A DNA stretch of 64,000 nt from Enterocloster asparagiformis (GTDB lineage Bacteria; Bacillota; Clostridia; Lachnospirales; Lachnospiraceae). Both the position numbers and the translations under genes were made by a program. The stretch covers positions 124,001 through 188,000 of the forward strand of contig JAGZSY010000018.1 of NCBI GenBank assembly GCA_018380885.1, in the 5' to 3' direction. Every line of letters begins with the position of its first letter. Within the stretch, counting starts at the first letter, position 1. The notes under the pieces were generated by a model, which saw only the letters and a program-made list of their open reading frames with translations, was not told the DNA's origin and did not search any database. Below are positions 25,655 through 34,279 of this stretch, piece by piece.

Positions 25655-27226
25655 ATGCGGGAATGCGGAATGTTGCTGCCGATCGCCAGTCTGCCGTCGC
25701 GGTACGGGATCGGGGCGTTTTCAAAAGAAGCATATGAGTTTGTGGACACACTGAAGGCCGCGGGCCAGTCCTGTTGGCAGATTCTGCCGTTGGGGCCCAC
25801 CGGATACGGGGACTCACCCTACCAGCCCTTCTCCGCCTTTGCGGGGAACCCCTACTTTATCGATCTGGACCGGCTGGAGGAGGAGGGGCTTCTGACGACG
25901 GAGGAGTGCGAGGCGGTGGACTTCGGGGAGGACCCGCGCAAGGTCTGGTACGACAAGATATACGAGGGCCGTTTTCCGCTGCTGAGAAAGGCCTACGAGC
26001 GGTTTAAGGCGGCTCTGGCAAGGGGCGGCGAAGAGGCGGCTGAGAACGGCGGGGGAGACGGCGCGGTGGAAGCCGTCCACAGGATGGCCGCCGGCCTGCT
26101 GGGGGACGAGACGCTCGAATACTGCTTTTACATGGCGGTGAAGAATCATTTCGGGGAACAGAGCTGGAACCTCTGGGACGAGGATATCCGTATGCGCCGC
26201 CCTGAGGCGATGGAAGGATGGCGGGAAGCGCTGTCGGACGACATCGGATTCTACGAATTCCAGCAGATTAAATTTGAGGAGCAGTGGGAACGCCTCAAGG
26301 GCTACGCCAACGGCCAGGGGATCAAGCTGGTGGGGGATATCCCGATCTATGTGGCCTTTGACGGCGCGGACAGCTGGGCCCACCCGGAGCTGTTCCAGTT
26401 TGACGAGAAGAATGAGCCCGTGGCCGTGGCCGGCTGCCCGCCGGATGCGTTCGCAGCCACCGGACAGCTGTGGGGGAATCCGCTCTATGACTGGGAGTAC
26501 CACCGCAAGACAGGGTACGACTGGTGGATGAAGCGGATGGCGTACAGCTTCAAGCTTTACGATTTGGTGAGGGTGGACCATTTCCGGGGATTCGACGCCT
26601 ACTACTCCATCCCCTACGGCGACCCCACGGCGGAGTTCGGCCACTGGGAGCCGGGGCCGGGCATCGAGATTTTCCGCCGGATGCAGGAGGTATTTGGCAG
26701 GAAGCTGCCCATTATCGCAGAGGATTTGGGCTTTCTGACCCCGTCGGTGCGCAAGCTTTTGACGGACACCGGCTTCCCGGGCATGAAGGTGCTGGAGTTC
26801 GCCTTCAACTCCAAGGAGGAGAGCGACTACCTGCCCTACAACTACAGCAGCAACTGCGTGGTCTACACGGGAACCCACGACAACGACACGCTGGTGGGCT
26901 GGTACAAGCACATGGAGATCGAGGATAAGGAATTTTCCATGGCCTATCTGGGCAGCGAGGACACGCCGCTGGCGAAGATCCACTGGGATTTCATCCGCCT
27001 GGCCCTGTCCAGCGTGGCCAAGATGGCGGTGATCCCGGTGCAGGACTATCTGGGCCTGGGCTCAGAGGCGCGGGTCAACGAACCATCGACAATTGGAAAA
27101 AACTGGAGATGGCGTATGCTGCCCGACGAGCTGGACGGACATACGATCCGGAAATGCCGCCGGCTGGCAAAGATTTACGGGAGGTTGCGCGAGGAGCCTG
27201 AACGGGAAGCGGCGGAGCAGGAGTAA
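25655..27226 (+). CDS. malQ: 4-alpha-glucanotransferase (amylomaltase)
   Basis: 523 residues from the ATG at 25655, six bases behind GAGGAG; an in-frame ATG at 25637 lacks a ribosome site. GH77 pattern: GMLLPIASLPSRYGIG at the start, SCWQILPLGPTGYGDSPYQ near 31, VRVDHFRGFDAYYSIP near 305 (nucleophile Asp), IIAEDLGFLTP near 353 (acid/base Glu) and GTHDNDTLVGWY near 405. It transfers alpha-1,4-glucan segments, releasing glucose and making substrates for the phosphorylase encoded across the divergent promoter. A strong hairpin terminator follows. Confidence 0.95.
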   Translation: MRECGMLLPIASLPSRYGIGAFSKEAYEFVDTLKAAGQSCWQILPLGPTGYGDSPYQPFSAFAGNPYFIDLDRLEEEGLLTTEECEAVDFGEDPRKVWYDKIYEGRFPLLRKAYERFKAALARGGEEAAENGGGDGAVEAVHRMAAGLLGDETLEYCFYMAVKNHFGEQSWNLWDEDIRMRRPEAMEGWREALSDDIGFYEFQQIKFEEQWERLKGYANGQGIKLVGDIPIYVAFDGADSWAHPELFQFDEKNEPVAVAGCPPDAFAATGQLWGNPLYDWEYHRKTGYDWWMKRMAYSFKLYDLVRVDHFRGFDAYYSIPYGDPTAEFGHWEPGPGIEIFRRMQEVFGRKLPIIAEDLGFLTPSVRKLLTDTGFPGMKVLEFAFNSKEESDYLPYNYSSNCVVYTGTHDNDTLVGWYKHMEIEDKEFSMAYLGSEDTPLAKIHWDFIRLALSSVAKMAVIPVQDYLGLGSEARVNEPSTIGKNWRWRMLPDELDGHTIRKCRRLAKIYGRLREEPEREAAEQE

Positions 27227-27265
27227 GAGAAGCGGGATTAAGCGCGAACGCAATAGAAATAGAAA

Positions 27266-27312
27266 CAGCGCCCGGGGCGGCCGGCCGATTTGGCCGGCTG
27301 CCCCGGGCGCTG
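27266..27312 (+). terminator. Strong GC-rich hairpin terminator
   Basis: CAGCGCCCGGGGC-G-GCCGGCC pairs with GGCCGGC-T-GCCCCGGGCGCTG around GATTT, with a single mismatch, then TTTG. It lies between convergent malQ and the LarA-like gene and may stop both transcripts. Confidence 0.75.
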
Positions 27313-27354
27313 TTTGCAGCGGTGACGCGCTCTGGCTGCCGCAGACAGGGGGAG

Positions 27355-28653
27355 TTAAGGCAGGCGGAGGATGGAGCCGTCCCGGTCGAATGAGATTTCT
27401 GCGGGGGCGGTTTCGACCTCCAGGCCGTCTATGGCTTCCGCCTGGGCCAGATAGGACTGGGACAGCCAGATATGCTCTAAATCCATGGTGTTTTTGATCA
27501 GCACCACCCGGGGATTTTGCCGGTCGATGTCATAGCAGCCCTTGACGCAGGTCTGGATTGTCAGGCGGTCGTTCATCATGACCATGGGAATCCGCACGTT
27601 TATGTGGGCCGTGGTGGTGATAGCGTTGGGGTAGGTGGTGGCGGCGTCGATTTTGTCAAAGGCCCGTTTGCAGATCACGTCCGCCAGGCCGATGCCGTTG
27701 GCGTTTCCGTGGGTCTCTTCGGAGAGGTCCAGGACCCCGATGCGCTGGGCGTGAAAATTTCCCTGAAACAGCGGGGAGGCGAAGCGGCCGGTGATGTTGG
27801 GGTCCATTCCGCCTCCGCTGTAATTCTTGCCCAGCTTTTCCACGATCAGCGCATCGCAGGAGCCCACTGAAATCCGCGGCATGTACGCGAAGGCCTTTTT
27901 GAGCAGGAGCGGCTCTTTGGACAGGATTTCGTCCGCCTCCAGCACATGCAGCTGGGCGGTTTCGTCGTAAGCGTTTTCCAGCACGGCCACGCCCAGGAGA
28001 ATCCGGGAGCGCTCTAAAACGGCCTTGCCGAACAGATAAATATTGTCGGCCAGATGGGTAATCCCTTTGGAGTGCAGGACTTCGGCCCCATACTGCTTGC
28101 CCAGGCCCACGGCCATCATTTTCACCAACCCGCTCTCGTATGTGCCGCGGAACCCGCTGTGGGGTTTGATCCGGTTGAATACGATGACGGCGTCCGCCTC
28201 CCAGGCCGTCCGGTCCATGTAAACGTCAACGCCCTCGTCGTTTTGGCCGATGCGCACGGTTTCCATGCTGCTGCGGATGGGGCACCCCGCAGAGGCCTCC
28301 GTGATGCCCAGGCCCGCCAGCATCTCCTGCTGGCCCCGTGCGGTAGCTCCGGCGTGGCTTCCCATGGCGGGCACAAGAAAGGGGCTGCCGCCGCTTTTGC
28401 GGACAAATCCGGCGATGCACCTTAAAATAGCCGCGCTGTTGGCGATCTGACGGGAGCCGGCGGTGATGGCCACGGACATCCCGGGGGTGATTTTACGGCC
28501 GGCGGCGGAGGCCTCCAGCTGCTGGGTCAGCAGTTGGGGAATCTGTTTTGGATCCAGGGCCGGCCGGGGAAAAGACTGCCGCGCCCGAAACATTTTCGGC
28601 AGAAGGGTATTGTCCACAAGGGCGTTGACCGCCTCCATATGTGCCAGTCTCAT
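27355..28653 (-). CDS. LarA-like nickel-pincer isomerase homologue (DUF2088)
   Basis: 432 residues, the length of lactate racemase LarA. Partial LarA pattern: GSHAGATA near 104 (active-site His region), KPHSGFRGTYESGLVKMMAV near 165, where LarA has its second His and the lysine that binds the pincer cofactor, and LHSKGITHL near 196. It is therefore most likely a racemase or epimerase of a 2-hydroxy acid, using the (SCS)Ni pincer. The larB/C/E cofactor genes are not in the window. It is the last gene of the LysR-controlled transporter operon, so its substrate is probably what the transporter imports. The start has AAAGGAGG. Confidence 0.7.
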   Translation of the reverse strand: MRLAHMEAVNALVDNTLLPKMFRARQSFPRPALDPKQIPQLLTQQLEASAAGRKITPGMSVAITAGSRQIANSAAILRCIAGFVRKSGGSPFLVPAMGSHAGATARGQQEMLAGLGITEASAGCPIRSSMETVRIGQNDEGVDVYMDRTAWEADAVIVFNRIKPHSGFRGTYESGLVKMMAVGLGKQYGAEVLHSKGITHLADNIYLFGKAVLERSRILLGVAVLENAYDETAQLHVLEADEILSKEPLLLKKAFAYMPRISVGSCDALIVEKLGKNYSGGGMDPNITGRFASPLFQGNFHAQRIGVLDLSEETHGNANGIGLADVICKRAFDKIDAATTYPNAITTTAHINVRIPMVMMNDRLTIQTCVKGCYDIDRQNPRVVLIKNTMDLEHIWLSQSYLAQAEAIDGLEVETAPAEISFDRDGSILRLP

Positions 28654-28677
28654 ACGCTCCCTCCTTTGGGTGTCAGG

Positions 28678-29385
28678 TCATGCGTTCGCGCTGAGCCTGC
28701 GGGTCAGCAGGTCGGGAAAATTGACCGTCATGCCGTCCACGCCGCAGCTGCAGGCGTGTTCCATGATCTCCTCGTTGTAGATTCCCCACGCCCGGACGTT
28801 GAAGCCCATCTCATGGTAGCGGTCCACTGTTTCGCGGTCCAGTGACTGGGCCAGGGGACATAACTCCTCCCCACAGATCGCCTGCACCTTGCCCACCGGG
28901 TCCGGCTCATCAGGGCCGTAGAGCAGGCCCACCCGGTAACGGGGATCGTAGGCCTTGGCATTTTTGATGCTCTCATAATTGAATGAGGTGAGAATGGTCT
29001 TTTCCCGCACGCCGAAGGCCTCCAGCATGTCAATGGTTTCTTTTTCCACGTGATCCTGCTTTAATTCCACGGCAAAGGTCAGGTCGCGGTACCCGAAATA
29101 TTTGAGAAAATCCTCCAGCGTTACCACCTTGTCCGTCCTGTCCCCGGCCGGGTTGAATACGAGAAAGTCCATCATCTCCCGGTAGGTGTAGTCGGAGACT
29201 GCGCCCTTGCCGTTGGTGATCCGGCTGATATCGTCGTCGTGGAACAACACCAGAACGCCGTCCTTTGTCCGGTGAATGTCGGTTTCAATTCCGTTGGCGC
29301 CCATGTTGAGGCCGGCGTAGAATGAGCTGAGGGTGTTTTCCGGGTAATAATGGCTGGCGCCCCGGTGCGCGTAATTGATAAACAT
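28678..29385 (-). CDS. Glycerophosphodiester phosphodiesterase (GDPD)
   Basis: 235 residues, a minimal GDPD TIM barrel without signal peptide, hence cytoplasmic. Catalytic motifs: YAHRGASHYYPENT near 5 (His, Arg, Glu), GIETDIHRTKDG near 36 (metal Glu and Asp) and LFHDDDISR near 50 (second His). It hydrolyses glycerophosphodiesters to glycerol 3-phosphate and an alcohol. It lies 30 bases behind TctA and 24 before the LarA-like gene, so all are one operon; a link between an imported phosphodiester or polyol acid and this enzyme is inference. Confidence 0.93.
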   Translation of the reverse strand: MFINYAHRGASHYYPENTLSSFYAGLNMGANGIETDIHRTKDGVLVLFHDDDISRITNGKGAVSDYTYREMMDFLVFNPAGDRTDKVVTLEDFLKYFGYRDLTFAVELKQDHVEKETIDMLEAFGVREKTILTSFNYESIKNAKAYDPRYRVGLLYGPDEPDPVGKVQAICGEELCPLAQSLDRETVDRYHEMGFNVRAWGIYNEEIMEHACSCGVDGMTVNFPDLLTRRLSANA

Positions 29386-29415
29386 AAATACAGTACCTCC
29401 ATATCAGAATTCGCA

Positions 29416-30921
29416 TCAACTGCGTTTTTCGGCCTGCCCTGTTCTGAACCTGCGGAATTTGCCGATCAGGACAATGACCACGGAGATCAGCGTGGCGGTT
29501 AAAAATACCAGCGCGATGGGTGAACCGGCAAAGCCTTTTAACAGATTCCCCCTGGAATACTGGATGGCGCGGATCAGGTACGTCTCGGTCACGCCGCCCA
29601 GAAGAAAGCCCAGGATAAAGGGGGAGAGCGGGAATTTGTACCGCGTCATCAGGAAACCGATCACGCCGAATATGACTGCCGCCCAGATATCAAAATATTG
29701 GTTGTTGCTGCCGTAGACGCCCACCACGCACAGGGCCATAATCACGGGAAGCAGGTAATGCTTGGGGATCATCAGGATTCTCACAAACAGCTTCATGCCC
29801 ATGAGCTCCACGATGAACATCATCACGGCCGCGATCAGCAGCGCAAAGTAGATGCTGTACACAAAGGTGGCGTTGTTTTTGAACAGCAGCGGTCCGGGGG
29901 TGATTCCGGCGATGGTCAGCCCGCCCAGGAGAATGGCCGTGGGGCCGTCCCCGGGGATGCCCAAGGTCAGCAGAGGGATCATGGCGCCGCCGATGCAGGC
30001 GTTGTTGGATGTCTCGGAGGCGATCAGGCCGTCGATGATGCCGGTGCCGTAATCCTTGCCGTTTTTGCTGGTCTGTTTGGCCACCGAGTAGGCGATGACA
30101 TTGGAGGTGGAGCCGCCGATTCCCGGAAGGATACCGATCAACAGGCCAAGAACCGCCGAGCGCAGAAAGTTAAAGCCGTTGCCGATCAGCTCGGAAGGCC
30201 GAAAGCCCAGGCCTTTGATTTTGTAATCCTGAACCACCTCCGCCTTTTCCGTCGCAGGGCGTTTGATGGAGGATTTCAGGATATCGGCCACTGCGAAGAG
30301 CCCGATCAGCACAGGCATGGAGGCGAAGCCCAGGTTGAGGGCGCGCACGCCGAAGGTGAAGCGGATGGCGCTGCCCACGGGAGCGACCCCGACCATGGAG
30401 ACGAGGACGCCGAACACAGAGGCTGTAAAGCCTTTGAGCATGGAGTCGGAGACCAGGGCGCTGAGCAGAACCATGGCGAAAAAGCAGACGGCGAAATACT
30501 CGTAGGGGCCGAATTTCAGCGCCAGGCTGGCCACCGGGGCGGCCACGAACATCAGCACGAGCACGGAGAACAGGGTCCCGACCAGGGAGGAGAATACTGC
30601 GACACCCAGGGCCTTTCCCGCCTGCCCCTTGCGGGCCATGGGAACCCCGTCAAAGGTGGTGGCTACCGACGAGGGCGTGCCCGGGATATTTAACAGAATG
30701 GCGGAAATCAATCCTCCGGAGATGCCGCCGATGTACAGAGAGATCAGAAAAGCGATGCTCATGGTCTGGGACATTTTGTAGGTCAGGGGCAGGCAGATGG
30801 CCACGGCCATTGTGGTGGACAGCCCCGGAATTGCCCCGAATATAATGCCAATTATAGTGCCGGCAAACATGAAGGTCAGGCAGAGGATATTGAGAATCCC
30901 CATCAATCCATCCATTACCAA
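29416..30921 (-). CDS. tctA: Tripartite tricarboxylate transporter large membrane subunit (TctA)
   Basis: 501 residues, about eleven hydrophobic segments, typical TctA length. Family motifs: FGAIPGLSTTMAVAICLPLT near 28, ISAILLNIPGTPSSVATTFD near 74, and a second copy of the conserved loop at LLIGILPGIGGSTSNVIAYS near 260 with GIPGDGPTAILLG near 318. The best-placed start is TTG at 30921, nine bases behind GGAGG; an ATG follows two codons later. With TctB and TctC it forms a secondary, binding-protein-dependent importer, usually of di- or tricarboxylates or other organic acids. Confidence 0.93.
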   Translation of the reverse strand: MVMDGLMGILNILCLTFMFAGTIIGIIFGAIPGLSTTMAVAICLPLTYKMSQTMSIAFLISLYIGGISGGLISAILLNIPGTPSSVATTFDGVPMARKGQAGKALGVAVFSSLVGTLFSVLVLMFVAAPVASLALKFGPYEYFAVCFFAMVLLSALVSDSMLKGFTASVFGVLVSMVGVAPVGSAIRFTFGVRALNLGFASMPVLIGLFAVADILKSSIKRPATEKAEVVQDYKIKGLGFRPSELIGNGFNFLRSAVLGLLIGILPGIGGSTSNVIAYSVAKQTSKNGKDYGTGIIDGLIASETSNNACIGGAMIPLLTLGIPGDGPTAILLGGLTIAGITPGPLLFKNNATFVYSIYFALLIAAVMMFIVELMGMKLFVRILMIPKHYLLPVIMALCVVGVYGSNNQYFDIWAAVIFGVIGFLMTRYKFPLSPFILGFLLGGVTETYLIRAIQYSRGNLLKGFAGSPIALVFLTATLISVVIVLIGKFRRFRTGQAEKRS

Positions 30922-30935
30922 TTCAGCTCACCTCC

Positions 30936-31412
30936 TCACAGGATACCGCCCAGGATACCGGCGGGCAGAAGCAGATTCAGTCCTTTGCTAAAGACGACAT
31001 AGATCACGGCGGCGGAGACGACCGCCAAGACGGCGGAGATGAGAAAGCTTCGCTTCTCCGGTGGCACCATCAGCTGTGTCTGGGCAAATATGTAAAAAAT
31101 TGTCATAACAATAAAGCCAACTGGTTTTAAGAGCGCCACATAGATGGCCAGCAGGCCCAGCGCTGCTCCGAAGCGTATGACGGGAAGCCAGCTCCACTTG
31201 GCGGCTTCCTTTTTCTCGCCGGGCGTCAACAGGCCCTGGGCCAGAAAGGAGACGGCGCAGAAGGCCAGCAGGTAACCGACGATCTTGGGCATGAAATCCG
31301 CGCCGAAGCCCAGCTCCCCGCCGGCGGGAATGCGGTTGGCGCTGTAGACTACCGCAGCGCTGAGCACTGTCAGGATCACGAAGAGTGTCAAACTTTCTTT
31401 TTTCGAAGTCAT
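30936..31412 (-). CDS. tctB: Tripartite tricarboxylate transporter small membrane subunit (TctB)
   Basis: 158 residues with four hydrophobic segments (LTLFVILTVLSAAVVYSAN at the N-terminus, a central pair, and SAVLAVVSAAVIYVVFS near the end), the TctB layout. It lies between TctC and TctA in the usual order. The start has GAGGAGG. TctB proteins are poorly conserved, so the call leans on topology and position. Confidence 0.88.
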   Translation of the reverse strand: MTSKKESLTLFVILTVLSAAVVYSANRIPAGGELGFGADFMPKIVGYLLAFCAVSFLAQGLLTPGEKKEAAKWSWLPVIRFGAALGLLAIYVALLKPVGFIVMTIFYIFAQTQLMVPPEKRSFLISAVLAVVSAAVIYVVFSKGLNLLLPAGILGGIL

Positions 31413-31440
31413 AAATTCCTCCTCAATTCATTGGTGCGGC

Positions 31441-31473
31441 AAGGGGCCCAGGGAACATGCCCTATGGCCCCTT
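31441..31473 (-). promoter_or_regulatory. Intercistronic hairpin between tctC and tctB
   Basis: AAGGGGCC (31441-31448) pairs with GGCCCCTT (31466-31473), with inner GGG/CCC pairs. It follows the binding-protein stop codon on the minus strand, without a clear T-run. The position parallels the hairpin at 4442-4488 and fits raised expression of the binding protein over the permease. Confidence 0.6.
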
Positions 31474-31486
31474 TGGCTGTGACCGG

Positions 31487-32482
31487 TCAATCCCACTTCA
31501 GAGCGGCCAATTCGTCCCAGAGATTCTGGACAAATTCTTTGCCCTCTACGGCATCCTTGTAGAACGGCTTCTGCTGGTAGGCGTTCATGATGGATTCCGC
31601 ATAGCTGTCGTCGTGCAGGATAATGTCCTCCAGCAGCGTATCCAGCTTGGCTACGATGGTCTCGTCCACACCCTTGGGGAACATCATCTGGTAGTAGACG
31701 GGACAGCCGATCACTTCGTCCAGATCATTTTCAATCTCCACCAGCTCGCCGGTTTCCAGATAGTCCTTGGCATTTCCGACGGGAACCGCCACCATGTCCA
31801 CATGTCCGCCCAGAATAGCGGCCATACGGTCGGCGGCACCGCCGGTGTCCACGATGGTGATGTCCGCACCGGCCGCTTTTAGTTGAAGGCCGGAGACAAG
31901 AACTGTGGTGCCGGCTGCGGAACCGTAGAGAAATTCGCCGGGATGCTCATGGGAGTATTCCACTACCTGGGAGAGCTTGGTGATTCCCAGCTCCGGGCGG
32001 CCGACCAGCAAAGTGGCGTCCAAAAAACCGCAGACAGCGCCCAGGGTCACATCGTCATAGGTCAGCGTGGAGTTTTTGGAGAAATAGTTGATGGAGAAGG
32101 CGGTGTGGTTAAAGAGGATGGTGTATCCGTCCGGGTCGGCGCTGAGCGCCTGCAGGCTGCCGGTGGCTCCGCTGTTGCCGTTTACGTTCTGTACAATAAA
32201 GCTCTGGCCGGTGCGCTCCGTTAGCTTTTCGGCCAACGCCCGGGCGTTGAAATCGGAGTCGCCTCCTGCCGCAAAGGGCACGATGATGGTCACCGGTTTT
32301 TCAGGCCACGATGTCTCGGGAGCTTCGGCCGCGGTGGTCGCGGGCGCTTGCGCAGAGCTTTCCTGTCCGGCGGTGGTTGCGGCCGCTGTCTGGTTGGACG
32401 ATGATCCGGAGCAGGCGGTGAGCAGCGATGCCATTAGAGAAATCATAAGGAATTTCGCAGTTGCTTTTTTTGATTTGTTCAT
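31487..32482 (-). CDS. tctC: Tripartite tricarboxylate transporter substrate-binding lipoprotein (TctC)
   Basis: 331 residues. Lipoprotein signal LMASLLTAC (Cys24), then a Ser/Thr/Ala linker to about 55. The mature domain starts PVTIIVPFAAGGDSDFNARA, the hallmark of the Bug/TctC family, with NVNGNSGATGSLQALSADPD near 100 and VDTGGAADRMAAILGGHVDM near 210. It captures an organic acid for TctAB. First gene of the operon, divergent from the LysR regulator. The ligand cannot be read from sequence. Confidence 0.92.
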   Translation of the reverse strand: MNKSKKATAKFLMISLMASLLTACSGSSSNQTAAATTAGQESSAQAPATTAAEAPETSWPEKPVTIIVPFAAGGDSDFNARALAEKLTERTGQSFIVQNVNGNSGATGSLQALSADPDGYTILFNHTAFSINYFSKNSTLTYDDVTLGAVCGFLDATLLVGRPELGITKLSQVVEYSHEHPGEFLYGSAAGTTVLVSGLQLKAAGADITIVDTGGAADRMAAILGGHVDMVAVPVGNAKDYLETGELVEIENDLDEVIGCPVYYQMMFPKGVDETIVAKLDTLLEDIILHDDSYAESIMNAYQQKPFYKDAVEGKEFVQNLWDELAALKWD

Positions 32483-32562
32483 TTGTAACCCTCCTGTTTC
32501 TGATTGAGAACCCCATAGGTTTTATAGAGAATATTGATAAAATCTATATCTTCATTATAACG

Positions 32563-32619
32563 AAGCGGTTGCGCTTTATCAATAAAGACTTTATAATAGA
32601 TCATAAGCAAATGCTTATG
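32563..32619. promoter_or_regulatory. Probable LysR operator dyads
   Basis: Two palindromes lie between tctC and lysR: AAGCG-GTTG-CGCTT (32563-32576) and the perfect CATAAGCA-AA-TGCTTATG (32602-32619). The second lies 25 bases before the LysR start codon. Paired dyads in a divergent intergenic region are typical of LysR autoregulation with activation of the opposite operon. Confidence 0.55.
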
Positions 32620-32644
32620 ATAAGGCTGATGGGAGGATATGGAG

Positions 32645-33568
32645 ATGCAGTTTAAATCCATTCAGTATTTTATGGAGGTTGCCAGGCTGGGCAGCTTTAC
32701 CGCTGCCGCGGAGGCACTGTTTATCAGCCAGCCGGCTCTCAGCCAGCAGATCAAAAAGCTGGAGGACGAGGTGGGCGCGCAGCTGTTCGACCGGAGCAGG
32801 CACACGGCGGAGCTGACGGAGGCGGGAACCCTGTTTTTGCAGGAGGGGAAGCGCATTTTGCAGATTTATGATCAGGTTCTGCGGCACATCGCGGCGATGG
32901 AGAACCCCATTGCGGATGTGGTGCGCTTTGGGATATCGCCTTTTTACAGCCGCTATTATCTGCCCAGGCTGCTGCCGCCTCTGGTCGCGGCCCACCCGGC
33001 GCTCAAATACGAGGTGACGGAGGATTATTCTTATGTGATCGAATCAGCGGTGATCGAGGGTAAGCTTGATTTCTGTCTGGTTCCCCTGGAGCCCAAGAAT
33101 CCGCTGTTGTCCTACGAGACAATTTACCAGGAATCCATTCTGCTGGCCGTTCCCAGGGATAGCCTTGTCAATGAATTTGCCGTACCGGCAAACGGGATTC
33201 CGTACCTGGATTTGAAATATGCCGCCCGGGAGAATTTTATAGCGCTGAAGTCCGTGCAGAAGTTTTCGGATTTTGGCCGGGAGCTGTGCCGTCAGGCCGG
33301 TTTTGAGCCCAACGTAGTATGCGAGCTGATGAACTGGGATACGCTGAATATGCTGGTGAGCACGGGGCTGGGGGTGGGCTTTGTCCCCGATCTGCTGATC
33401 GGGCAGATGGAGGAGGAGAGACGGCCGCGGTACTACCGTCTGCTGTCGGATGCCAGGCGGGCCTACACCATCGCCCGGAGAAAGGACGAGACGCCGCCGG
33501 CTTCGGTGCGCATGGTGATTGAGAGCTTCCGCAGTACATTCCAAAATCTGGAACAGGCGCGGTTTTAG
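32645..33568 (+). CDS. LysR-family transcriptional regulator
   Basis: 307 residues from the ATG at 32645, seven bases behind GGGAGGA; an ATG at 32639 lies too close. N-terminal winged helix: GSFTAAAEALFISQPALSQQ near 17, then KKLEDEVGAQLFDRSRHTAE. The C-terminal co-inducer domain has VVRFGISPFYSRYYLPRLLP near 92. It is divergent from the tct operon and is its likely regulator, responding to the transported acid or a product. A terminator follows. Confidence 0.92.
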   Translation: MQFKSIQYFMEVARLGSFTAAAEALFISQPALSQQIKKLEDEVGAQLFDRSRHTAELTEAGTLFLQEGKRILQIYDQVLRHIAAMENPIADVVRFGISPFYSRYYLPRLLPPLVAAHPALKYEVTEDYSYVIESAVIEGKLDFCLVPLEPKNPLLSYETIYQESILLAVPRDSLVNEFAVPANGIPYLDLKYAARENFIALKSVQKFSDFGRELCRQAGFEPNVVCELMNWDTLNMLVSTGLGVGFVPDLLIGQMEEERRPRYYRLLSDARRAYTIARRKDETPPASVRMVIESFRSTFQNLEQARF

Positions 33569-33584
33569 CGGGAACAGAAAATAA

Positions 33585-33623
33585 CAGACCGCCGGTCCGG
33601 GGAGAACCCGGTCCGGCGGTCTG
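33585..33623. terminator. Terminator behind lysR
   Basis: CAGACCGCCGG (33585-33595) pairs perfectly with CCGGCGGTCTG (33613-33623). It has no T-run on the + side. It separates two convergent genes. Confidence 0.65.
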
Positions 33624-33677
33624 CCGCATAGCGCGAAAAATACGAGCGGAAACCGCTGCGTTTGCAAATTCCAATTG

Positions 33678-34181
33678 CTATTCCGTCTCGTAAGGCCAAT
33701 CCACGATGCCTCCGAAGTCGTACACGTTCTGATATCCCATCTTCACCAGCTTGTCGGAGGCCGCCTTGCTGCGGATTCCGGTGCGGCAATGGACCAGCAG
33801 GACGGCGTCCAGATCAGGCAGGTCGGCCGGGGGTTCGGCGCCGATGTCCTCGTTGGGCACGTTGACGGCGCCGGGAATGTGCTGGGCGGAGTATTCGTCC
33901 GGGCGGCGCACGTCCACCACGGTCACGCCGCCGTTGTCGATCATTTCCTTGGCTTCCTGGGCGGTAATCTTGTGGTAGGCCTGCTGGGGATTGGCTGCGG
34001 CCTCCGTCATGGGGGAGCCGAACCCGGACGAGGTCCCGCCGCTCGTTTTATCAGCAGACCCGGCTGCGGTCTCAGCGCTCGTTTTGTCCGCCGGAGCGGG
34101 AGCGGGGCCGCCCGCCCTGGCGCAGCCGGTGAGAGCGAAAACTGTGATCAGTCCTGCGTAAAGCAAATTTTTCATCTTCAT
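33678..34181 (-). CDS. Rhodanese-domain lipoprotein
   Basis: 167 residues. Lipoprotein signal LITVFALTGC (Cys20), a Thr/Ser/Ala linker to ~60, then one rhodanese domain: VTVVDVRRPDEYSAQHIPGA near 86 and the active-site loop VHCRTGIRS near 128 with its cysteine. Single-domain rhodaneses transfer sulfane sulfur; lipid-anchored ones probably act at the outer face of the membrane. The start follows AAGGAGA. It is 98 bases from the VanW gene with no obvious link. Confidence 0.9.
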   Translation of the reverse strand: MKMKNLLYAGLITVFALTGCARAGGPAPAPADKTSAETAAGSADKTSGGTSSGFGSPMTEAAANPQQAYHKITAQEAKEMIDNGGVTVVDVRRPDEYSAQHIPGAVNVPNEDIGAEPPADLPDLDAVLLVHCRTGIRSKAASDKLVKMGYQNVYDFGGIVDWPYETE

Positions 34182-34279
34182 GGGGTGTTCTCCTTTTTAA
34201 GCCTTCGCATTCCGTTTGCAGGAAATGCGGGTGAATGAGGGGCGTTGGGGATGGACGGGGAGCAGGGATCGGCTACCGG

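Noticed and set aside
31457..31882. Plus-strand frame opposite tctC
   Set aside because: Antisense shadow without ribosome site or recognisable domain.
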